A DNA stretch of 64,000 nucleotides from Mactromeris polynyma (GCA_032209605.1 JASFXZ010000005.1:18590860-18654859), one strand, 5' to 3'. Shown: positions 38,691-51,640, numbered from the stretch's first letter. The notes: generated by a model not told the origin, from the sequence alone. Made by a program: numbers and translations.

Positions 38691-41600
38691 ATCTTGCATT
38701 CTGAAGCAATTCTTCTTACAACCTTTAAGACCAAAATCATTGTTGTAACGGATTACCAAAGATAGGGTAACATGTTAGTGACATTGAAGAATTAGGCAGA
38801 TAATGAGGTAATGCAGCACAAACTGGCAAAATTACAAACCATGATACAGAAATTCAGAGTTCTGTTACAATCGTAAAATCTCCAGAACATTACCATAATA
38901 ACACGTTTTCATGAATTTCAAACAAGTGCATTAAAGCTTTCATTTGAAAAAAAACATACACCGCAACAGGATAGTACGGTTTCAGAAGAATATATCGTAT
39001 TTTAAACTACCAATCAATAATGAATTCATGATAAATTTCTGTTTACGTAATCCTTTTAGAAAGATTGTTGAACAAACTAATTTTAAACCAGCAAACATGA
39101 GATGTCTTTTATGCATAATGCATGGCACTCAAATACAGGAGTAAGATTACAAATTTATAAACATTTCTATAAAAGAGATAATCCTTTTACAGCAATAAAC
39201 AATGAATAGTGATTTGATTGTAAACTCACACGTCCCAGAGGACAACATGTTGGAGGAGAATGCTCAGATTTGACAGCTGTAGGCACAAGCGTTCTCCAGT
39301 TATAGATTGGAAACAGTCTTATTCTTACAATCATTTCAACCTTGACCTTTGATGTGCTGACTCCCACAGGGAATTGGAGCAATCTGCACTCAAGGAGTGT
39401 ACGACGTTTAGCTGCTGTAAATCTAAACGTTCTATATAGGTATTTATAAGAAAACTAAAAGATCTACTGACTAGCAGACTTTCATGAGCAAAACAATACG
39501 CTGTTCCTTGCTTTTCTTCAAAGGAGGGCATGACAAGTACGTCATGCAAGTTGTGTCAAAATCAAATCAATAGAATTAAGGGCCAATAGCAACTCTCCAG
39601 CTTAAGTGACAATGGCAGAACATTTATCACTTTCCCTAAAACAACAGGATGACTGCCTAATAGGACAGAATTCTACTTTCAAGATGCTCACATTCACCTT
39701 GGAAAGGGGCATGAAAAAAGTCCCTTGGCAATGCTCACACACACAATGGTGAGGGGTGTGCAATCAAAATGCACAGTGTATGAAAACTTGCTTTGTAAGA
39801 TACATAGTTCTAAGTATACAATTTTAATGGAATACATATATCAAGAAAACTTTATTCATTCATCTTGTTAATCCTCTTATATTTCAAGTTCTAGTAACAC
39901 AGTAACCAGATAAGTATATAGGCTGGTAGACTTGTATAAGAGGGGTGATCCGGAAGTTTGTGGAATTTTCTTATAACTTCAGTATAACTTACATCAAACA
40001 ATTCAACTTTTGCAATATTCACATTCATGTTATGTAATGGTGGGTCTCCCAAGGCAACCGATCATTCACTTTCCCCAAAATTTTTGTGAACAAAATCAAC
40101 ATACAATATGGCATCATTATGATAAAATTTCAAGCAGATATCACCTCTGGAAGTGAAGTTAATAAACAAGATTCATATAGCAGTGTGCAAAATCTTTTAA
40201 AAACAAGAGGCCTGTGAGGGCCCCACAGTGCACTACTGGCTGACTGGGTACCGTGTTTGCTGTCAACATGAAAGGCACAGAAACTGTGGAACTCTCTCAG
40301 TATTGACTGATATTGAGTTGAGGGTGAGCAGTTCCTGCATAGGACTGACTTATGTCGGGAAGGCACCGCAGACACCACCACTGTGGAATACTAATGTAAT
40401 GAAGTCATGTGGAAAACACATGTACCTCTTCCTCATGGATAGGAAAGCGATGATATTGAAAAGCATACAAGATACCAGATTGTCAATGCAGAGTATTACT
40501 CTAAGGTAACGACACTTACTTTTATTTACTTTATTATTGCATTACCAAACTTAATGTTTCAATTATTTCATTAGCTGAAGTAGTATACATTAACGTTATA
40601 AGGGTTTAAACAATGTTTTATAGTGCACTCTACCTAAAACTTATCCAACAATCACCCACATAAATAAAAACCGGAGATAAGGAAGTCGCCGCTAGGCAAC
40701 TTCTAAACATCAGAAAAGGCGAACATAGGACAACACAGCAATAACACTCACGATACAACCAACTCGATTTTGAGACAATGTTCCCAACTCATTATAAAGA
40801 TCACTTGTTTCCGGACCTGAATGTTTCTCTAAATAATTCAATGGTCTCTCAACTTGAAAATGCAAGCTCTGTTATTGTCATAGTCTTTTTTTTGACGGAA
40901 ACACCAAAATGAAATAAACATTCATAATAATGCAGCCTGAGATTAGTCAATCATATTTGATTTTGACTTTGGTTGATGCACATCTACTTAGTTGATTAAA
41001 AATTGTTACACAATCTGATCTGCACAGAAAGCGGACATAGCTTTCTCGGAACATTGATTCAATCAATGACAGTCCTGAGAAAAGTCAGAGACAATTAGCT
41101 GAGAAATTTGGACCTCTGTTTCACGATAATTTTGTTTTTTTTAGGATAAAAAATGTAATAACATCTTGCTGAGGAAGCAGTGGTAGAATTAACAGCCGAT
41201 TGCTATGAAATTTACATGATTAGTAAAGTTACATTCTTGAAGGATGGAGCACATAATTTCAGCAATACCCCTGCGAAAATTACCATTGCTGACCATGGTT
41301 AACCATGGTTTTAACAAATACAACAATTGGCACTACTGTCTTGCCTATGACATTACCTATTAAAATTATCATTACATACTTCTAGAATATATTCATTTTT
41401 AAATTATCATATATCTTAAAATAGTTTATATTATAGATGCTTTAATAATCAGGTTCATTCAATCCTCAAAAGGAAAGCAAAACTGGTTGAAGGATACGAA
41501 GACGAATATTCAGTTTTTCTGTTATATTCAAATTTTTCTGTAATTGTTCATAATAAGCCCCAACTTGATATTTAGACCACTTTACGGGGGGACCCATTGG

Positions 41601-42730
41601 TCTGGTCTCATTATAGTTTTTACTGTGTATGAAGAACACATATAAGTTTAATCTAGAAGGTGTTTAATAGGTTACGCAAACATATGTTAACTTAAATATA
41701 GGGAGTCATATAGTAAACTAGTCTATGTTCAACAGAATGTTTTATGTAAAACATCAAGAACAAGTTTATAAACCCCTTGAAGAACTTTTATTACTTTCGT
41801 AGTTTTACAGACTTAAACATGATCAACCATATAACAACAAAACACGTCACTCTGCTTCCGTATAAAACATAGATTTCAGTAATGCTGTTGGCTCCTAAGA
41901 CAGAAAGCTTTAGAATGTAACCTGATAACTGGTATTTAAAGTAAAATATTGTCAAGGAAGTAAAAATGTTATAACAAAACCAGGTAATATTACTCTATGA
42001 GTATGTAAAGAAACTAGAACACAAAAGCATAAAAAAAACACACAACATTTGTAGTCCAATAGAAAATTTGAATGCCTTTAAAGATCAGTAACAATATAGA
42101 AATACAACTATTGATGTGTATATTTTATGATAAATTTAGTCAGTTCTATATATTTCACATTGCATTTCCTGGGTAACATACAAACAATAAATACCTAATA
42201 GACAGGGTGAAATGTTAACTGTTTGTAGATTCTGTGTCTAGAAAATATGATGGTAGCATTTATCACAATTATTGTACAGTTGCAAGTACTAAGTAATTTT
42301 TTAAAATAAGACAACATTGTGCTGTAGCAGTCCTACAGTCAACATTTTAATCTGCAATGACATTGCTTAAGCCAACCACTACATCACCATAAAGACTACC
42401 GTATTGTAAGATACAGAAGATGATACAGTGTCAATAAATCTGAGCACAGGCTCCGATCAATCTTGCTTTAGGCTTCCCTATTAACATTAAAATCTCTTGA
42501 TCTGAACAATAGCAAAGCGGAAATTTGTCATCATCATAACAATTACCAGCATTCATAAATGACAGATACCAATAAAAAACTTGCGTTGTCTTACAATAAT
42601 TGCACAAAATATTCTGAGACATTATGATACTATGGTATTAAGATGATAAATCATTGAACTGAACAAAGCTAACTGTACATGTAATTTCTCAAATCATACA
42701 TTCACAAACTCACAGAAGCATCTTGATGCC
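38688..42730. repeat. Segmental tandem duplication, copy B (unique part)
   Basis: Same sequence and orientation as 33935-37608, here starting directly after the last unit of array A. It is longer mainly because of 343 bp at 40388-40730 absent from copy A, plus smaller differences near 39770-39840 and 41515-41535. Confidence 0.95.
40388..40730. other. Copy-B-specific 343-bp segment (indel against copy A)
   Basis: Copy A reads CTGTGGACAACACAGCA where copy B has CTGTGGA at 40381-40387, this segment, then GGACAACACAGCA. The three-base overlap GGA at both edges suggests a deletion in copy A by microhomology. No gene was recognised in the segment. Confidence 0.8.
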
Positions 42731-42750
42731 AACTTGACTGACAGTGTACC

Positions 42751-45700
42751 AGGCCCAATTGGTAGAGCATGAGGCTAGCAATGATCAGCATCTGGCTCAA
42801 TTGGTAACACATTGCGATCAATGATTGTAACCAGACTCAGTTGTAAGAGATCATGGCTGCCAATGATCAGTACCTGACTCAGTAGATAGAGCACATGGCA
42901 GGCAAAGATCAGTACCTGACTCCGTAGGTAGAGCACATAGCTGGCAATGATCAGTACCTGACTCAGTAGATAGAGCACATAGCTGGCAATGATCAGTACC
43001 TGACTCAGTAGGTAGAGCACATAGCTGGCAATGATCAGTACCTGACTCAGTAGATAGAGCACATGGCAGGCAAAGATCAGTACCTGACTCCGTAGGTAGA
43101 GCACATAGCTGGCAATGATCAGTACCTGACTCAGTAGATAGAGCACATAGCTGGCAATGATCAGTACCTGACTCCGTAGGTAGAGCACATAGCTGGCAAT
43201 GATCAGTACCTGACTCCGTAGGTAGAGCACATAGCTGGCAAAGATCAGTACCTGACTCCGTAGGTAGAGCACATAGCTGGCAATGATCAGTACCTGACTC
43301 CGTAGGTAGAGCACATAGCTGGCAATGATCAGTACCTGACTCCGTAGGTAGAGCACATAGCTGGCAAAGATCAGTACCTGACTCCGTAGGTAGAGCACAT
43401 AGCTGGCAATGATCAGTACCTGACTCCGTAGGTAGAGCACATGGCAGGCAATGATCAGTACCTGACTCCGTAGGTAGAGCACATAGCTGGCAATGATCAG
43501 TACCTGACTCAGTAGATAGAGCACATGGCAGGCAAAGATCAGTACCTGACTCCGTAGGTAGAGCACATAGCTGGCAATGATCAGTACCTGACTCAGTAGA
43601 TAGAGCACATAGCTTGCAATGATCAGTACCTGACTCAGTAGGTAGAGCACATAGCTGGCAATGATCAGTACCTGACTCAGTAGGTAGAGCACATAGCTGG
43701 CAATGATCAGTACCTGACTCAGTAGGTAGAGCACATAGCTGGCAATGATCAGTACCTGACTCAGTAGATAGAGCACATGGCAGGCAAAGATCAGTACCTG
43801 ACTCCGTAGGTAGAGCACATAGCTGGCAATGATCAGTACCTGACTCAGTAGATAGAGCACATAGCTGGCAATGATCAGTACCTGACTCAGTAGGTAGAGC
43901 ACATAGCTGGCAATGATCAGTACCTGACTCCGTAGGTAGAGCACATAGCTGGCAAAGATCAGTACCTGACTCCGTAGGTAGAGCACATAGCTGGCAATGA
44001 TCAGTACCTGACTCAGTAGGTAGAGCACATAGCTTGGAATGATCAGTACCTGACTCCGTAGGTAGAGCACATAGCTGGCAATGATCAGTACCTGACTCAG
44101 TAGGTAGAGCACATAGCTGGCAATGATCAGTACCTGACTCAGTAGGTAGAGCACATAGCTGGCAATGATCAGTACCTGACTCCGTAGGTAGAGCACATAG
44201 CTGGCAATGATCAGTACCTGACTCAGTAGGTAGAGCACATAGCTGGCAATGATCAGTACCTGACTCCGTAGGTAGAGCACATAGCTGGCAATGATCAGTA
44301 CCTGACTCCGTAGGTAGAGCACATAGCTGGCAATGATCAGTACCTGACTCCGTAGGTAGAGCACATAGCTGGCAATGATCAGTACCTGACTCCGTAGGTA
44401 GAGCACATAGCTGGCAATGATCAGTACCTGACTCAGTAGGTAGAGCACATAGCTGGCAATGATCAGTACCTGACTCAGTAGATAGAGCACATAGCTGGCA
44501 ATGATCAGTACCTGACTCAGTAAATAGAGCACATGGCAGGCAAAGATCAGTACCTGACTCAGTAGATAGAGCACATAGCTGGCAATGATCAGTACCTGTC
44601 TCAGTAGATAGAGCACATAGCTGGCAATGATCAGTACCTGACTCAGTAGGTAGAGCACATAGCTGGCAATGATCAGTACCTGACTCAATAGGTAGAGCAC
44701 ATAGCTGGCAATGATCAGTACCTGACTCAGTAGGTAGAGCACATAGCTTGGAATGATCAGTACCTGACTCAGTAGGTAGAGCACATAGCTGGCAATGATC
44801 AGTACCTGACTCAGTAGATAGAGCACATGGCTGGCAATGATCAGTACCTGACTCAGTAGGTAGAGCACATAGCTGGCAATGATCAGTACCTGACTCAGTA
44901 GGTAGAGCACATAGCTGGCAATGATCAGTACCTGACTCAGTAGGTAGAGCACATAGCTGGCAATGATCAGTACCTGACTCAGTAGGTAGAGCACATGGCT
45001 GGCAATGATCAGTACCTGACTCAGTAGATAGAGCACATAGCTGGCAATGATCAGTACCTGACTCCGTAGGTAGAGCACATGGCTGGCAATGATCAGTACC
45101 TGACTCAGTAGATAGAGCACATAGCTGGCAATGATCAGTACCTGACTCAGTAGATAGAGCACATGGCTGGCAATGATCAGTACCTGACTCCGTAGGTAGA
45201 GCACATAGCTGGCAATGATCAGTACCTGACTCCGTAGGTAGAGCACATGGCAGCCAATGATCAGTACCTGACTCAGTAGGTAGAGCACATAGCTTGGAAT
45301 GATCAGTACCTGACTCAGTAGATAGAGCACATAGCTGGCAATGATCAGTACCCGACTCAGTAGGTAGAGCACATAGCTTGGAATGATCAGTACCTGACTC
45401 AGTAGGTAGAGCACATAGCTGGCAATGATCAGTACCTGACTCCGTAGGTAGAGCACATAGCTGGCAATGATCAGTACCTGACTCAGTAGGTAGAGCACAT
45501 AGCTGGCAATGATCAGTACCTGACTCCGTAGGTAGAGCACATAGCTGGCAATGATCAGTACCTGACTCAGTAGATAGAGCACATGGCTGGCAATGATCAG
45601 TACCTGACTCAGTAGGTAGAGCACATAGCTGGCAATGATCAGTACCTGACTCAGTAGGTAGAGCACATAGCTTGGAATGATCAGTACCTGACTCAGTAGG

Positions 45701-45855
45701 TAGAGCACATAGCTGGCAATGATCAGTACCTGACTCAGTAGGTAGACCACATAGCTGGGAATGATCAGTACCTGACTCAGTGGATAGAGCACATGGCTGG
45801 CAATGATCAGTACCTGACTCAGTAGGTAGAGCTAATGGCTGCCAATGATCAGTAC
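42751..45855. repeat. Minisatellite, 42 bp x about 74 (array B)
   Basis: Units read GTAGAGCACATAGCTGGCAA then TGATCAGTACCTGACTCAGTAG. Variant sites are shared by many units (CTCAGTAG/CTCCGTAG, GTAGGT/GTAGAT, TAGCTGG/GGCAGG/AGCTTGG, AATGATC/AAAGATC). Apart from the first three or four units at 42751-42850, length is kept at exactly 42 bp, so minus-strand reading frames of 1005 and 1024 codons run through the array in two frames at once. Each unit carries an A-box-like GACTCAGTAGGTAGAGCAC. Confidence 0.98.
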
Positions 45856-45913
45856 AGTGGAACCTCCCTAAACCGGACTCCTTCGGGACCGGTTGAAAAT
45901 TCAGGCTCCACTG
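45855..45913. mobile_element. Short pogo/Tigger-like MITE, 59 bp, in the last unit of array B
   Basis: TA|CAGTGGAACCTCCCTAAACC at the left and GGCTCCACTG|TA at the right give short inverted ends with TA duplicated at 45853-45854 and 45914-45915. CAGTGGAACCTCC is the start familiar from Tigger-type elements. Inside are GGACTCCTTCGGGACCGG and little else. The 42-bp array sequence (TACC..G..TCAA) seems to resume after it. Confidence 0.6.
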
Positions 45914-46254
45914 TACCAGGTTCAACTGTGTTAATCAAAAGAAAATTTAAAACTAAGTGTTTCCTTATTTTCACCAAGAACATTAAATTAATGTACATCC
46001 TAGTGCAGAGAGACTACAATATTTCACATGAGACAGATCATTCAATCTTAAACATTCTGTAATACCAACAATAAGATAAATTGTCTGGTTCAATTTGTAA
46101 GGCTATATTAAATCATTCCAAATATAGATGGACAATAAACCATTTGCAAGATTGGAACTGCAACTATAAATACGATTGACTTGTAAAACTGACTTCGATA
46201 AGAACTGGTCATACCATATTATTGCAAAATCAACCTTCAACCAAAAAGTATAGC

Positions 46255-46345
46255 TAAACAAGAAATATCTTCAAAAATGATGATTGGCACAAATTGAAAT
46301 CAGCGAATGTTGTAGTTGTGTTGGTATTGAACATTGGTTAAGATT
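46255..46345 (+). repeat. Dispersed repeat R2, copy 4
   Basis: It reads AACAAGAAATATCTTC, AAAAATGATGATTGGCACAA, then a diverged GTTAAGATTTTGAG block. It starts with the 17-bp motif only once, showing the unexpanded state of the sequence amplified at 17243-17656. Confidence 0.6.
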
Positions 46346-47089
46346 TTGAGTTAAACGTTACTTTTATCTATTTGTACATGTATATCATAGATATTTTGTC
46401 TGTAATGTGATATTTACTTCCAACAATAATTATGAAGATAATCATCTCATAAGTCCCATTTATTCATAATTAAAATTTCAATAAACTCAAAATAATGTAA
46501 CATGTTTCTTAGACCCCATTATTTACGATATTGTTATATTCAATGCAGAATATTACTTTATGCGTCAAATCCAGAAAATATGACAAATTCACATACACTT
46601 ATTTTCTTATTATTTGAAGTTGCAGAAAAAGAGAAACATATCTAAGTACTCCTGAAGCTTTCAAAACTCACTATGTGCAAACATTCACTTATCTACATCG
46701 CACTATACAGTTTTAATATAATAAATATTGACACAACACATTGAAGGTCAATATAAATGTCATTGTGCCCTTTTTTGAAGAACTAATTCGATATTTTCAA
46801 CTAATTTCCAAGTATTGAACACCTAGTTTATTGTTTGTTAATGGATCAATTAAACAGAGGAGAATGGTGGAGAATTATAAGTTGATATACAATAATTCAG
46901 TTCAAGAAGAAACCAACCTTATATTGATTCCTGAAAAAATGTTCAAAATAATAGCTCCTTCAATAATGAACTTACAAATAGATTCTTTATATAAATAAAA
47001 CATTCAACACTGAATATACGCATTATATTAAACACTATTTAAGACAGTAAGTTAGAGAGCAAAGTTTTGTTACTGTTTCTGCATCATAA

Positions 47090-47320
47090 GCTAGATGTGT
47101 CCATAGGACATGGATGCCCTCACTATGGGCTATTCTAGCATTATTAAATCGGAAACTAAATTTAAATTAAAAAAGGGCCATTACTCCTCCTAAAACTGGC
47201 ATATTGTTACTGTTATCGAACTGGGCCTCTATGTTATTGTTCTATGCTTATGTGCCTAATATGAATTGAATGGGCTTGGGTGGAAAGGGGTAACAAATGG
47301 CAGGGGTGTGTGTGTGGGGG
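47090..47320. repeat. Interspersed repeat R3, copy 2
   Basis: GTGTCCATAGGACATGGATG, TATGGGCTATTCTAG, ATCGGAAACTAA, AAAAGGGCCATTACTCC and AAAGGGGTAACAAATGGC appear in the order of the copy at 20214-20470, followed by a GT/G-rich tract. Confidence 0.55.
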
Positions 47321-49910
47321 GGGGTGTAGGGCAAAAGAATGTAGAAAAATATTATCTAGCAGAGTTAACCCTATCTTGTCCCAGTTACAAGGGATCTTTA
47401 AGGACTAGATTTATCACTTGCAATAAAAAAACTTAAGACTTACTAGAAACATAAAAAAAATCCATTAATCTACTAAATCAATACACCTAGCAAGTATTAA
47501 AACTGTCTAAATCTAAACTAGTCTTTTAACATTTTATTGCGAGAATAAGACGAAAAAATCTCTGAGATTTGTTAGTATTGAAGTATCACCTCACCTCTTT
47601 AAAAAAGATTAGTCATCATTATCGGACAGTTGAATGACCCTTCATTTCTAAAAAAGGGTTTCTTTTTTATCAAATTTAGATGCAAACTGAGCTTTCTAAC
47701 AACAGTTAGGACTTACTTTAACTCAAGTACCATTCCTATTGTTATATCTCAACCATATATATCACTAAAATCAATCATCATGTTGAAAACAAATTAAAAT
47801 GGGAGTTCCATTGAAATATATTTTATTGTAATATACGGCCTCAATTATACAAATACACAAAAATGGCGGCCTATAATTAGTTTTGTGGAGAGCAAAAAAG
47901 CTAACTGTATCTGGAATTAAGCCTAAACAATGTCTCAATTTATGAGATGTATGAATTATTTAGTACCAATTGATTTGGTCTCAATTCAAGGTTTGGTTAC
48001 ATCGAACAAAGTAATTATGCAAGGTCAGCTAATAGTAATAAAAGAATATAAGTGAGAAATGTTTCATTGGATGACCGATATTTGGCTTTGGATAGGTACA
48101 GATAAAACATAAATACAGCAATGATTCAAAACCAGGTTTTCAACATTTAACCATCAACATTCTATTTCCATTCGAATACAAACAATTTCCCAAAGAACTC
48201 TTGCCAAGAATGTTAACGGCTTTAATATCAATGAAACTCTGACAATGATGTTTTTATCATTTCTGCATTTACTTGTGTATGCTGTGTTACATGTCAATAC
48301 AGGAAGGACTTCACAACTTTCCTGGAAAGCTACAAATACACAGTGAACAAGTGAATTTTTCCAAGACAGTCTAATCTATAAAAGGTCTAATCTATAAAAG
48401 ACCTGCCAATACCTTATTATATAATGGTAGAGTTGGTATACCAATATCCAGTTTCCTGCATTAGCCTTTAATACAGTACTTAAATGTTCAACTGACTTAA
48501 CTAAGTTAGTAAAAGGAATTTAATGTTTACCTTTTTTGTCGAGTAACGACAAATAATGTCATAATTTGTGTATTTATGACGGTAATTTCAGGATTTAGAG
48601 TTCCGTAATTCCGAGCTGCATTCAAAACTCTCTCGTTTAAAAGGACAGAAACATACAGAGAGCGACGAATTGGAAATTAAATTTGGGTAATTGTTACAAT
48701 AAGTCTTTCTTTATTACTAAATAAATTTTCGAATATTTAGCTGGGTGTCAGCACTGTGGATCTACATCAACTTAATTGTGATTACCAACGCTCTTTAAAT
48801 GTTTTTCCTAAACAAGGTCAATCATACTGATGTAAAGGCGTTGGATTTTCTGAATAATTAATCTGACAGTAAGACTGCAAACGAAATTGCTCTTAGCTGT
48901 TATAGAATGTAAACACTGAGTATAAATAAATGCTGAAGAAAACAGTTGCAACATCCACAATTACAATTTCAAGTGAGATCTCCATATAAGCTAATGCTGG
49001 GGTCCATATAACAATCTGAACTAAAGTTATTGACCAATGACTATTTTGCTATTTTAGTAACATTTAGTAACAGGGGCTTATATACAGTCCAGCATTTCTT
49101 TTCTTGTAAACCATCTTATGCAATGCTTCACAATATCTCATTCCCTACTCAAGTTAACTTGAGTCCAGTGGAAATCAAGTCACCTTTTCAGTTACAGTGA
49201 CCTCAACCTAAGATGCCCCAAATACAATCCTAAACTAAGATTTGCATTAAATGCTAGATTTACACAAGTTGAGACTGTCTCTACCAAAATGCTTTCATTT
49301 TATAGTATTAAATAGTTATTCTTCTGTAACACATGTTATTACAGTGCCCTAGTGGTGAGTCTGAGAATGACTTGATAAGTCCTCAAGACACTCGCTGAAT
49401 CCACATGGCCGATGCTTCCCCAATTGTAAATGATGCAACATACACAACACCACAGCAGAAAAATCTACTTGTTTAAATCAAAGATGGATTCCCAAAATCA
49501 ATAAAATATCACTTTAACTGAAATTCTATAAAACCATACATGTCAATGTCAGAGAGATTTCATATCAGTAACACTATTTGTCAATCTTACTTAATCAATG
49601 TTACCATGAATAAAATAGAAGCATATCACTGTCACATTAGATGAAGCATTTATCATACATTGATAATATCTCTATGACCTTCCATGTTCACATATAACAC
49701 TGTTACGGAAATCATTGAAGGTTACAGAAAAGGTTGTCCATCATAAATTGAAAGATAAAAATTACATTTAAAGACTGTTGGAAGCATTACCAAACAAAGC
49801 CATCAATCAATTGTTCACAGATAGGAGTAACTATGGTAACATCAAAGACACTTTGAGATTCATAAAATGAAACATTGTAGACACTTTGAGATTCATAAAA
49901 TGAGCGTATG

Positions 49911-50141
49911 GTAAACACATGTGCCCCATGTATGACAGCTGGCCCTATGTTTACACATTTGCCCCATGTATGACAGCTGGCCCTATGTTTACACATTTGC
50001 CCCATGTATGACAGCTGGCCCTATGTTTACACATTTGCCCCATGTATGACAGATGGCCCTATGTTTACACATTTGCCCCATGTATGACAGCTGGCCCTAT
50101 GTTTACACATTTGCCCCATGTATGACAGCTGGCCCTATGTT
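49911..50141. repeat. Tandem array, 39 bp x about 6
   Basis: Near-identical units CCCCATGTATGACAGCTGGC then CCTATGTTTACACATTTG. Two 28-bp direct repeats containing ACACTTTGAGATTCATAAAA lie just before it (49849-49905). The ORFs here are repeat products. Confidence 0.95.
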
Positions 50142-51264
50142 AGTGAGTAGTAAAGTACTAACCAAGCAACCAATGACCTATGGACCCCCTAAATTAAGGC
50201 ATCATCTAACTACAGCCATTTCCCCTACACAGTTTGACAGCATAATGTGCTCAAGCATTTTCCAGCGTTTAATTAACCTGAAACCATCTTAAATCTCCAG
50301 ATAACTGTGACCTATCCTGCCTCAATGTCACAGTGGTCCAAGCATGAATTAATTCAGTTTCAAGCTCACTGGGACCTTGATTAATTGCTCCAAATAATAA
50401 CAGGGAGTACTAACTGACTGCAGGCAATCATACCATGAATCCTGACCTTTGCAGTCATGAGCATTCTCCAGTTAAATGGATGACCAACAGGCATGAACAA
50501 AAGGTGGCATCCAACTTTGTCTTGGTCTCAAAATGACAGACCTCAATATGTCATTGGACCACATCATTTATGACCAAACCTCGTTGGATGTGATTGTCAC
50601 TTGATCATTTCTAATTTCATCACGGTCCAAATTTTCAGAACACATTCCTGATCAGAACTGACATGAGCAAAATAATCAAGTTTGCTAATGAAATTGTACC
50701 ATACTTGAAACAAACACAGCTGAAGAAGCAGAAATAATGGCAATGAGCACTAATTTACTTAACGAGTTCTTTCGAGCATCTGGGGACAATTTCTAGAGGC
50801 AAGTTAGTTTAAATATAGATCAGTGGCAAGGAAGAAAACATTATGACGGATTATATAACAATTATTTCAGTCTTCAGATGTAACCTCTTGTAACATCTTC
50901 TGCTTCTAGGCAATTTTGTTTATCGCGTATGTCTGACTGGAAAATCAGCATCTGTTTCGAGTGCCTAGCAAAACTGACACACATTTAAGGAAAGTTGTAA
51001 GTCCATTCGCATTCCACATTGTATTGGTGGAAATTTTCTTTCTCTCACTAATAAGTAAAATAAAATGTTAACAAAAAGTACCATCTCACAACATTATCCA
51101 TTAAAAGTATGGTTGAAGCATTGAAGCTTATGCTATTAGTGCACTGTATTGAAATATTTCAGAGTCCGAATGCAAGAAATACTCTAAGACAAGACCACCA
51201 GTAATCAACCAGTGAATGAAATATTTAACTACAAATTGAAAGTTAAGATGATTTTGACACTTAC

Positions 51265-51640
51265 CTTCAAATAGAAAGCACTCATTCCATCGAGGATTTA
51301 AATTTTTCTTTTTCACTTTAGTTAACAGTTTGTGTTTTTTATCCGGTAATAATAGAATTTTAACATAAGGGTCACTAGTTCCAGTAAAATCCTTAGCTGG
51401 AAGCTGCTGAGCTTGTAATATTTTTAAAGTCAATGTTAATGACTGGAAATCATAGCTTAGAGCCAACTGTATTTTTCCAAGGCGATAATCTATGCCATCT
51501 ATGGCTATTGGTTCCGCAGATGTTGCCCCGTCCTCCATTCCTTCTTCCATAAACATGGTGGCAAAGTTGCGAACACCTTTCCATAAGCTATCTGAATCAC
51601 CATTTTCACTTGTCCCTTTCGAATTCTGGGTTTCCAAAGG
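51265..51640 (-). CDS. SYT7: Synaptotagmin-7-like, linker and C2A N-terminal exon
   Basis: The 376-nt exon encodes 125 residues. Residues 1-50 are a polar, acidic linker ([24 protein letters not shown]). From residue about 53 comes C2[73 protein letters not shown] with PDKKHKL and KNLNP is the combination typical of synaptotagmin-7 rather than Syt1/2. Asp84 and Asp90 of the exon are the first two calcium ligands. The acceptor AG is at 51642-51641 after a T-rich tract; the donor GTAAGTGT starts at 51264. Reading on past the donor gives an unrelated tail and no homology, which confirms the splice. Confidence 0.96.

Larger units (their letters stand above)
25177..51264 (-). other. SYT7: Syt7 intron inside C2A (26.1 kb)
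   Basis: Phase-1 intron after LFE of C2A. About 7 kb is tandem array and about 7.7 kb is the duplicated unique segment, all listed separately. Nothing recognisable was found in 25200-28100, 28720-30910, 33300-33930, 46350-47080, 47330-49900 and 50150-51260; longest ORFs there are under 100 codons. G-runs occur at about 25695 and 47305. Confidence 0.9.

Noticed and set aside
37968..38765. ORFs of 222-265 codons on both strands in array A
   Set aside because: Same cause as array B: register-preserving 42-bp units, open in several frames at once.
42775..45925. Two long minus-strand ORFs (1005 and 1024 codons) as real repeat proteins
   Set aside because: Both overlap in different frames of a 42-bp minisatellite. 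With 14-codon units lacking stops, open frames follow automatically, and variants show no coding bias.
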